Shown here one piece after another: positions 39,093 to 44,607 of a stretch of DNA of 44,607 nucleotides. Made by a program: the position numbers and the translations under genes. Below the pieces are notes generated by a model. That model was not told where the DNA came from. It did not search any database and saw only the letters and a program-made list of their open reading frames with translations. This stretch comes from Candidatus Nitrosopumilus sp. (GTDB lineage Archaea; Thermoproteota; Nitrososphaeria; Nitrososphaerales; Nitrosopumilaceae). The stretch spans positions 1 through 44,607 of the forward strand of contig JANQNM010000035.1 in assembly GCA_028279625.1 (NCBI GenBank). The letters run 5' to 3'. The first letter of the stretch is position 1. Each line of letters starts with the position of its first letter.

Positions 39093-41382
39093 TACTCCTC
39101 AGTGAAAAATAAAAAGTTGTCCCTTTACCTTCCTCACTCATGACTCTAATATTACCATCCATCCCTTTTACAAGTTTCTGACATATTGCAAGCCCAAGAC
39201 CCAATCCACCATGAGTTCTGGTATGAGTAGAGTCTAATTGGTAGAATTTATCAAAAATTCTTTCTTGTTTTTCTTTAGAAATTCCAATTCCATTGTCTTT
39301 TACAAAAAATTCAACCATGCCATCTTTGGTATTGGCACCAACTTCTATCATACCATTTTCAGGAGGAACAAATTCTGTTGCATTATTTATTAAGTTAGTA
39401 AGAACTTCATGCAATGCATTCTCATCACAGAAAACTTTTGGGATGTCTTTAATTGAATTTACAAACTGGATATTTTTTTGTTTCATCAGGGAATTATATG
39501 ATTGGAAAATATCATTGATTAAATTAGTTGCATTAACATCACTCATCGAGAATTGATATTTGTTCAAGTCAAGTTTTTGTGCTAAGAGAATCTTGTCAAT
39601 CAGAACATCTAGTCTTTTTGAATTGGAAACTATAGATTCAACAAATTTTCTTTGATCATCAGTTAATTGATCTGCAAAATTTTTATCAAGAAGTATTTCA
39701 CAATTCCCTTTAATTGGAATTAATGGTGTTCTTAATTCATGTGAGACAATTGAGAGGAATTCATCTTTTTGTTTGTTAAGATGTTTCACCTGTTGCATTT
39801 CTTGCTCAACATTTTTCCTTTCTTCTTGTGCTTCAAGTGTTTTATAAAAATCAGAAATGTCTTGAATCAAAGTATTGCTTCCGATAAGTTTTCCATTTGT
39901 ATCATATAGATTGTTTACACTAATTAGGCCTGGAAATTTTTCACCATCTTTTGTTTTAAACCAAATTTCAGTATCAAAGACATTTCCACTATTTTTCCAA
40001 TCTTCAAATACAGACTTCATATATTCAGTATGTTCTGGGCTCACATGTTCAAAAATGGATGTGCCAACAATCTCATTTTTGGGAATACCAAATCTTTTTG
40101 CATATGACTCATTGCAGTCAAGAATAATTCCTTCAGTGTTAACAGTTCTGTGTAAGGCAGGGGATTTTTCATATAAATTTCGATATTTTGATTCGGCTTG
40201 TGCCTGTAATGATCGTGATTCCTTTAGAGATGAAACCATAGAACTAAAGGAATCGGACAAATCATGGATTTCGCCTTTTCCTTTTGTGTCTATTACTACA
40301 TCCAAGTTGCCCTCAGTGACTTTGTGTGTTACGTCTTTGAGTTTCTTTATTGGAGTTACCAGATTAGATGTAAAGTATAATGAAATAGAAACAATCAATG
40401 AAAATAAGACTCCAATTGAAGAGTACAGAAATATTTGAAGTTGAATAATGTCTATGAAGGCTTCATTTTTATTTATTTCAACAACATAAAGCATATCTGT
40501 TCCTTCAATTGGGAAAATAGAACCGATTACTTCATCACCATTGTAATTTGAATAACCAATCAAATTTACATTAGTTCCTTTATCATTGTAATTCTGAATA
40601 ATATCAATTATTTCTCCAGATAATGGATTGCTTGCAAGCAACTTTAATTCAGGTTTTTGCAATTCAGTTTCTAAAAATTTTGGCGTAGCAACAAAATAAT
40701 TTTCATCATTTACAACATACGAATCAACTGATCTATAATCTAATTCTGCGAAAGAAAAAGAAGATGGAGAAGAAAGATCTACTCGGGCTGTAAGGACACC
40801 AATAATTCCCACATCACCAATAATAGGTGAGGAAATCAACATGGTGGGCAAATTATTTTCATAGACTCCAAATTTATTTTTGAGACTTTTGTTTGCAAGA
40901 AATACATCACTAATTCCAATTTTTCCACTTAATGCATTTTGAAAGTGTGATTCATTTTTTTGTGAAACATTTGGAAGAGAGATATCAGATGTAAAAAATA
41001 CATTTCCATCAGTATCACAAATTAAAATTTCTAGAAAATTAGGATTTTTTTCTAATTCACTTCCAATCTTTGTTTCTAAATTGAAATTAGCAAAAAAATG
41101 TTCTGGTGAATTTTCATCTGAGTTTATCATATGATTAGTCTCAGAAATTAGCTGTTTATCAGATGAAATACCTTCAAGCTGACGTACATGTTCAAAAATC
41201 CATTCTGAATAACCATTTGCTGCATTGGTAGTCGATAAAACCAGTTCATTTTCTAATTTTGAAGTATTTGAGTTAAGATTGTCAAAAATCAATATTCCTC
41301 CAAGAACAGATGTAGGAACGATTCCAAGGCATAATGCTAATGCTAAGATCTTAAAATGGTAACTAGAAAAATTCAGAATCAT
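39085..41382 (-). CDS. Membrane histidine kinase: Cache-like sensor - HAMP - PAS - HisKA - HATPase
   Basis: TM1 about 10-30 (ILALALCLGIVPTSVLGGIL), an extracellular Cache-like region (FLEILICDTDGNVFFTS; DVGIIGVLTARVDLSS), TM2 about 313-338, HAMP, PAS (LHRTVNTEGIILDCNESYAK), a linker coiled coil, HisKA with IVSHELRTPLIPIKG, and an ATPase with DNGIGISKEKQERIF and GGLGLGLAICQ. All catalytic motifs are intact. It starts 6 nt after a UrtA-like binding protein gene and runs into a receiver gene, so the binding protein is a candidate input for it. Confidence 0.93.
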   Translation of the reverse strand: MILNFSSYHFKILALALCLGIVPTSVLGGILIFDNLNSNTSKLENELVLSTTNAANGYSEWIFEHVRQLEGISSDKQLISETNHMINSDENSPEHFFANFNLETKIGSELEKNPNFLEILICDTDGNVFFTSDISLPNVSQKNESHFQNALSGKIGISDVFLANKSLKNKFGVYENNLPTMLISSPIIGDVGIIGVLTARVDLSSPSSFSFAELDYRSVDSYVVNDENYFVATPKFLETELQKPELKLLASNPLSGEIIDIIQNYNDKGTNVNLIGYSNYNGDEVIGSIFPIEGTDMLYVVEINKNEAFIDIIQLQIFLYSSIGVLFSLIVSISLYFTSNLVTPIKKLKDVTHKVTEGNLDVVIDTKGKGEIHDLSDSFSSMVSSLKESRSLQAQAESKYRNLYEKSPALHRTVNTEGIILDCNESYAKRFGIPKNEIVGTSIFEHVSPEHTEYMKSVFEDWKNSGNVFDTEIWFKTKDGEKFPGLISVNNLYDTNGKLIGSNTLIQDISDFYKTLEAQEERKNVEQEMQQVKHLNKQKDEFLSIVSHELRTPLIPIKGNCEILLDKNFADQLTDDQRKFVESIVSNSKRLDVLIDKILLAQKLDLNKYQFSMSDVNATNLINDIFQSYNSLMKQKNIQFVNSIKDIPKVFCDENALHEVLTNLINNATEFVPPENGMIEVGANTKDGMVEFFVKDNGIGISKEKQERIFDKFYQLDSTHTRTHGGLGLGLAICQKLVKGMDGNIRVMSEEGKGTTFYFSLRSNV

Positions 41383-41388
41383 AAAACA

Positions 41389-42705
41389 TCAAACTCCAGG
41401 ATTAGACCAGGATTCTCCCCAATCATTGTAGAGAATGTCGATGAATGAATCCCAATCTTCTGGGGATTTGTATTTAGGATATGTAATAGGAATTATTGGT
41501 TCTTCAGTGCTTGATACAATCAAAAATTGTCCATTTGGAAGAATTTCTCCAACTCTTACAGTCTTCAAAAGATGTTGATTTTGAGGATCTACGCCAATTG
41601 AACCGCCAGGACCTGAAAATGTAGAGCCTTTTAGATTTTGACGAACTTTATCAAGTTCAGTTGTTCCTGATTTATCAACAGCTTTTGCATAAAGAAACAC
41701 ACCATTGTAGGCTGCTTCCATTGGATCAGAGGTAGTTCTGTGTTGTCCGAATTTTTGTTTAAAAGAATCTACAAAATCTAAGTTATTTTTTGATTGAATG
41801 CTTTGAAAATAATTCCACACAGCATAATCTCCAATCATATTTTCATTCCCAAAAGACAAAATTTCGTTTTCACTTACGCTCAGGGAGATAGTTGGGACAT
41901 CATCAGGAAAGATTCCACTTTCTCTTAGATTCTTAAAGAATGCAAGATTACTATCTCCGTTAATGGAATTGATAATCACATCAGGTTGTTTATCTTTAAT
42001 GTCTTGGATAATTTCATCAAAATTTGTATCTCCAAGCAATCTATAATTTTCCCCAACAACAGTTCCACCTAATTCATGTATTCGATACTTTATGATTTCA
42101 TTTACACTTCTAGGAAATACATAGTCTGAACCAACAAGATAGAAATTTGTTCCAATATTTTCAAAAGCCCAATTTATAGCAGGAATCGCTTGTTGGTTGG
42201 GTGCAGCACCAGTATAAACAATATTTTTTGATTGCTCTAAGCCCTCATACTGAACTGGATAAAATAATAGATGATCATATGTTTCAAAAATAGGTTTCAT
42301 AGTTTTACGACTAGCAGAAGTCCATCCACCAAAAACGACATCAACTTCTTCTTCCTCAATTAGTCTTTGTGCTTCTGATGCAAATGTTGGCCAATCAGAT
42401 TTTCCATCAGCAATCACATATTCAACTTGTCTGTTCAAGATTCCACCTCTTTGATTAAGTTGGTCAATTGCCAGAATTGTAGAATCAACAACGGGAGATT
42501 CACTTGATGCCATTGTTCCAGTTAAGGAGTGAAGAATACCAATTTTTACAGGATTTTTATCATCAATCTCTAGTGGAATAGTAACATACTCATCACTAGG
42601 TTGTCCATATCGAGTAACAGAAACTTCCAGTTCATACGAATACATCAAAGCAAATAGAACAATTATTCCAGCAGATAGAAGAGGTAGAAAAATTCTTTTT
42701 TCCAC
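41389..42705 (-). CDS. UrtA/AmiC-like type 1 periplasmic binding protein, membrane-anchored
   Basis: Residues 5-24 are a hydrophobic anchor (FLPLLSAGIIVLFALMY). The domain begins at PVKIGILHSLTGTMASSESP and continues with QLNQRGGILNRQVEYVIADG, VFGGWTSASRKTMKPIF and LLFYPVQYEGLEQS, which match UrtA urea-binding proteins closely. There are no urtBCDE permease or ATPase genes beside it; instead a histidine kinase follows 6 nt later. Its likely task is therefore to present urea or a short amide to the sensor kinase. The ligand is inferred from the family. Confidence 0.9.
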   Translation of the reverse strand: MEKRIFLPLLSAGIIVLFALMYSYELEVSVTRYGQPSDEYVTIPLEIDDKNPVKIGILHSLTGTMASSESPVVDSTILAIDQLNQRGGILNRQVEYVIADGKSDWPTFASEAQRLIEEEEVDVVFGGWTSASRKTMKPIFETYDHLLFYPVQYEGLEQSKNIVYTGAAPNQQAIPAINWAFENIGTNFYLVGSDYVFPRSVNEIIKYRIHELGGTVVGENYRLLGDTNFDEIIQDIKDKQPDVIINSINGDSNLAFFKNLRESGIFPDDVPTISLSVSENEILSFGNENMIGDYAVWNYFQSIQSKNNLDFVDSFKQKFGQHRTTSDPMEAAYNGVFLYAKAVDKSGTTELDKVRQNLKGSTFSGPGGSIGVDPQNQHLLKTVRVGEILPNGQFLIVSSTEEPIIPITYPKYKSPEDWDSFIDILYNDWGESWSNPGV

Positions 42706-42786
42706 AATGCCGTAATGGTTCTAAAATAATTAAGGATAAACTGCAACAATAATGATTAAAATATCATCTTTTTACAACCCAATCAG

Positions 42787-43164
42787 ATGACAAAAAAAGA
42801 CTTTCAGAAAATTTGTGATGCAATAGCATCAATTAGTCCATACATTAGATTTGTAGGCGTAATAGGCGAGAGTGGAGAGCTCTTAGCACATAGAAGAAGG
42901 CAGGATCTTATTCCTCTTTTAAATGCAAAAAATACCCAGTATCAGTTTTCACATATTGCAATAAAGACAGATCTTGAAGGATTTTTTGATAAAAATCTAG
43001 GAGAAATAGAATTTGTATGGGAAGAAAGAAAGAAGGTTCAGACAATTTCATTTGCAATCAAAAAATCAAGAGTATGGATATCAATTGATAAAAAAGTTAT
43101 CAGATCTGAGATGTTAAGAATAATTGATGCATGTTTGCCAATTGTAAAAAAATTCTCGAAATAG
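42787..43164 (+). CDS. Small protein of the DUF6659-like family (paralogue 3)
   Basis: 125 residues with the same plan as the genes at 1384 and 32712: MTKKDFQKICDAIASISPYIR then FVGVIGESGELLAHRRRQDL, a central linker, the strands VQTISFAIKKSRVWISIDKK and a final helix. The RxxVGVxxxxGELxxxR region is the clearest shared element. Family name tentative. It is divergent from the UrtA-like gene across an 81-nt promoter region, and a micro zinc protein follows 1 nt after its stop. Confidence 0.75.
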   Translation: MTKKDFQKICDAIASISPYIRFVGVIGESGELLAHRRRQDLIPLLNAKNTQYQFSHIAIKTDLEGFFDKNLGEIEFVWEERKKVQTISFAIKKSRVWISIDKKVIRSEMLRIIDACLPIVKKFSK

Positions 43165-43165
43165 T

Positions 43166-43261
43166 TTGAAGTGTCCTTACTGTGAAATTGATTTGGATTC
43201 ATTGAGCATGACTGATGGTCTAAAACACATCTTAGAACACAAAAAAGAGAATCAGGATTAA
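43166..43261 (+). CDS. Micro zinc-finger protein, 31 aa, TTG start (not in ORF track)
   Basis: TTG at 43166, one base after the stop of the DUF6659-like gene, opens a 31-residue frame: MKCPYCEIDLDSLSMTDGLKH then ILEHKKENQD. C-x2-C followed by H-x4-H gives a C2H2-type zinc site. Stop is TAA 43259-43261. The 1-nt spacing implies coupled translation with the upstream gene. Confidence 0.6.
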   Translation: MKCPYCEIDLDSLSMTDGLKHILEHKKENQD

Positions 43262-43280
43262 CTTTTTTCTAGTAGAATAT

Positions 43281-43586
43281 ATGAAAAACAATATGCAAGA
43301 AGAAGATGAAATTCAAAAGCTAATTGATGAAATAAGTTTTAGAAAATCAAACTCAAAAGACTATAACAAAATGAATGTTGAACAAATTAGCAAAGAGCTT
43401 CAAGACATTATGAAATTTGAACAAGAGTCATTTAAGAAAATTGAAGAATTTGAAAAGCAACAACAAAACGCAGATTTAGTAGCTTATGCAAAAATGATTT
43501 GCAGAAATACAACACAAAGAGAGATTAAACAGATTCAAGGAATTTATTTAGAAAAAATCGACAAACAATATCTTAATTCAAAATAA
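43281..43586 (+). CDS. Charged helical protein, 101 aa
   Basis: An acidic N-terminus is followed by Lys/Glu-rich helices with heptad spacing (MKFEQESFKKIEEFEKQQQ). One Cys, no metal site, no membrane segment. It belongs to the same plus-strand run as the DUF6659-like and micro-zinc genes and stops directly next to the convergent ABC ATPase stop. Function unknown. Confidence 0.65.
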   Translation: MKNNMQEEDEIQKLIDEISFRKSNSKDYNKMNVEQISKELQDIMKFEQESFKKIEEFEKQQQNADLVAYAKMICRNTTQREIKQIQGIYLEKIDKQYLNSK

Positions 43587-44522
43587 TCATTCATCTTCAT
43601 ATAACCAACACTGCACATAACCTGATTCAGTTTTAATTTTAGGAGGGAGTTGTTTACATTTTTCAATTGCTAATGGACATCTATCAATAAATCGACATTG
43701 AGTAGGTGCATCAAGTAAGCTTGGTGGAATTCCTTTGATGTATTTTGGAGTTTGTCCATTCAATGTGGGAATTGATTCTAAAAGTCCTTTAGTGTAAGGA
43801 TGTTTTGGGTTTTTGTAGATTTCTTGGGATGAACCAAATTCAACGATTTGTCCACCATACATAATTCCAATTTTATCTGCAATCTCTGATAATACTGCCA
43901 AATCGTGCGTAATTAGCATAAATGACATACCATCTTTTTTGAGTTTTTTTAGCAAATTGATAATTTGAGCTTGAATCAATACATCAAGAGCTGTTGTAGG
44001 TTCATCAGCAATAACAAATTTGGGTTTTAGCAGTAATGCCATTGCAATGATTACACGTTGTTTCATTCCGCCACTAAGTTCATGAGGATATTTTTTCAAA
44101 ACATTAGAGTCAAGACTAACAGAATTGATTGCATCTAAAATTACTTGATTAGAATCGCCTGAAAATTTGTGTTGCTTTAATATTTCTAGAAATTGCTCTT
44201 CAATAGTAAAAACAGGATCCAATGAATTCATTGCACCTTGAAAAATCATTGAAATTTTTTTCCAACGATATTTTTCATCAAATTCAGATTCAGGCATATC
44301 TAAAAGAGATTTTTCTTCAAACAAAATTTCTCCAGTTGTCTTTCCACCGGATAGCATTCGAATGATAGATAATCCAAGTGTACTTTTTCCACAAGCGCTC
44401 TCACCTGCTATACCAATTGATTCACCATCATTTAGAACAAAGTCTGCATCTTCTACTGCATATACTGGACCTTTTGATGTAGAATATCTTGCAGATAAAC
44501 CGTTTACAGTTAGAAATGCCAT
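43587..44522 (-). CDS. DppD/OppD-type peptide ABC transporter ATP-binding protein
   Basis: Walker A GESACGKSTLG, Q loop, signature ELSGGMKQRVIIAMALLLKP, Walker B FVIADEPTTALDV and the H-loop region LITHDLAVLSE are all present. The C-terminus has the oligopeptide/dipeptide-specific extension with Cys (PTQCRFIDRCPLAIEKC), which in this family binds a 4Fe-4S cluster. It powers peptide (or nickel) import, and normally works with a second ATPase (DppF) and permeases, which are presumably just outside the window. 311 residues, intact. Confidence 0.94.
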   Translation of the reverse strand: MAFLTVNGLSARYSTSKGPVYAVEDADFVLNDGESIGIAGESACGKSTLGLSIIRMLSGGKTTGEILFEEKSLLDMPESEFDEKYRWKKISMIFQGAMNSLDPVFTIEEQFLEILKQHKFSGDSNQVILDAINSVSLDSNVLKKYPHELSGGMKQRVIIAMALLLKPKFVIADEPTTALDVLIQAQIINLLKKLKKDGMSFMLITHDLAVLSEIADKIGIMYGGQIVEFGSSQEIYKNPKHPYTKGLLESIPTLNGQTPKYIKGIPPSLLDAPTQCRFIDRCPLAIEKCKQLPPKIKTESGYVQCWLYEDE

Positions 44523-44585
44523 GTATTCTTAGATCCCAACTAGAATTTTTGTTTTGCACTAAGGGATATAAACAACTTTATCAGA

Positions 44586-44607
44586 ATGATAAAAGTCGAT
44601 TCAAATG
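44586..44607 (+). CDS. Possible start of a gene leaving at the right end (partial)
   Basis: ATG at 44586 opens a frame (MIKVDSN...) to the window end. A TATA-like GATATAAAC near 44564-44572 is about 18-22 nt upstream. Too short to identify; tentative. Confidence 0.3.

Noticed and set aside
41389-42705. Calling this a urea ABC transporter operon
   Set aside because: No urtB, urtC, urtD or urtE gene is adjacent; the downstream genes are a kinase and a receiver.
1-44607. CRISPR arrays, insertion sequences, integrases, tRNA or rRNA genes
   Set aside because: Looked for direct-repeat arrays, transposase-like frames, terminal repeats and rRNA/tRNA motifs; none found.

Overview
The window is AT-rich archaeal DNA that reads as an ammonia-oxidising Nitrososphaerota (Thaumarchaeota) of the Nitrosopumilus type. 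The evidence is archaeal EF-1A, S10 and Rpo12, an archaeal bifunctional FBP aldolase/phosphatase, an archaeal ATP-dependent DNA ligase and tRNA-splicing endonuclease, the DnaJ-ferredoxin fusion known from this phylum, a stand-alone 3-hydroxybutyryl-CoA dehydrogenase of the hydroxypropionate/hydroxybutyrate type, and many genes with a TATA-like box about 25-30 nt before the start codon, as expected for leaderless mRNAs. I saw no tRNA, rRNA, CRISPR array, transposase or phage gene. All comparisons with known families are from memory; no search was run.

Layout. 0-8 kb: small lineage-specific proteins, a secreted Kazal-domain protein, a TPR protein, a lone receiver, a SHOCT-cupin-cupin-DnaJ/ferredoxin run, a HIT protein, a C2H2 micro-protein and a three-repeat protein whose frame is broken at a homopolymer. 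8-21 kb: housekeeping and central metabolism (3-hydroxyacyl-CoA dehydrogenase, EF-1A/S10/Rpo12, FBP aldolase/phosphatase, DNA ligase, DUF47, EndA, and a tandem short-chain dehydrogenase with a hotdog partner). A candidate structured RNA lies near 10.0 kb and another near 21.6 kb. 21-33 kb: membrane and exported proteins (TSUP, DUF192), a MntR/DtxR regulator, an Hpt-receiver-PIN/ATPase/KH set divergent from a histidine kinase, then TldD, family 4 uracil-DNA glycosylase and alkyladenine glycosylase in one run, and a VTT/DedA-like protein.

33-43 kb is a dense sensory island on the minus strand and the most unusual part. Module 1 is receiver, membrane-anchored metzincin protease with a long coiled coil, dCache-HAMP-PAS histidine kinase, a dimerisation-domain-only (DHp-only) protein and a DHp-like protein lacking the histidine; the last four genes are joined by three successive 4-nt overlaps. 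Module 2 is a UrtA-like binding protein, a second Cache-like HAMP-PAS kinase, a receiver and a ribbon-helix-helix regulator with a TGTAATAC operator array at its promoter. No transporter permease or output-domain regulator is present, so this looks like signalling by single-domain receivers and protein contacts. The window ends in a DppD-type ABC ATPase.

Recurring themes are very small zinc-binding proteins (several below the ORF-track length limit), three small proteins resembling one another (1.4, 32.7 and 42.8 kb), four output-less receivers, and two genes whose conserved N-terminus begins at a CTG codon rather than at the called start.
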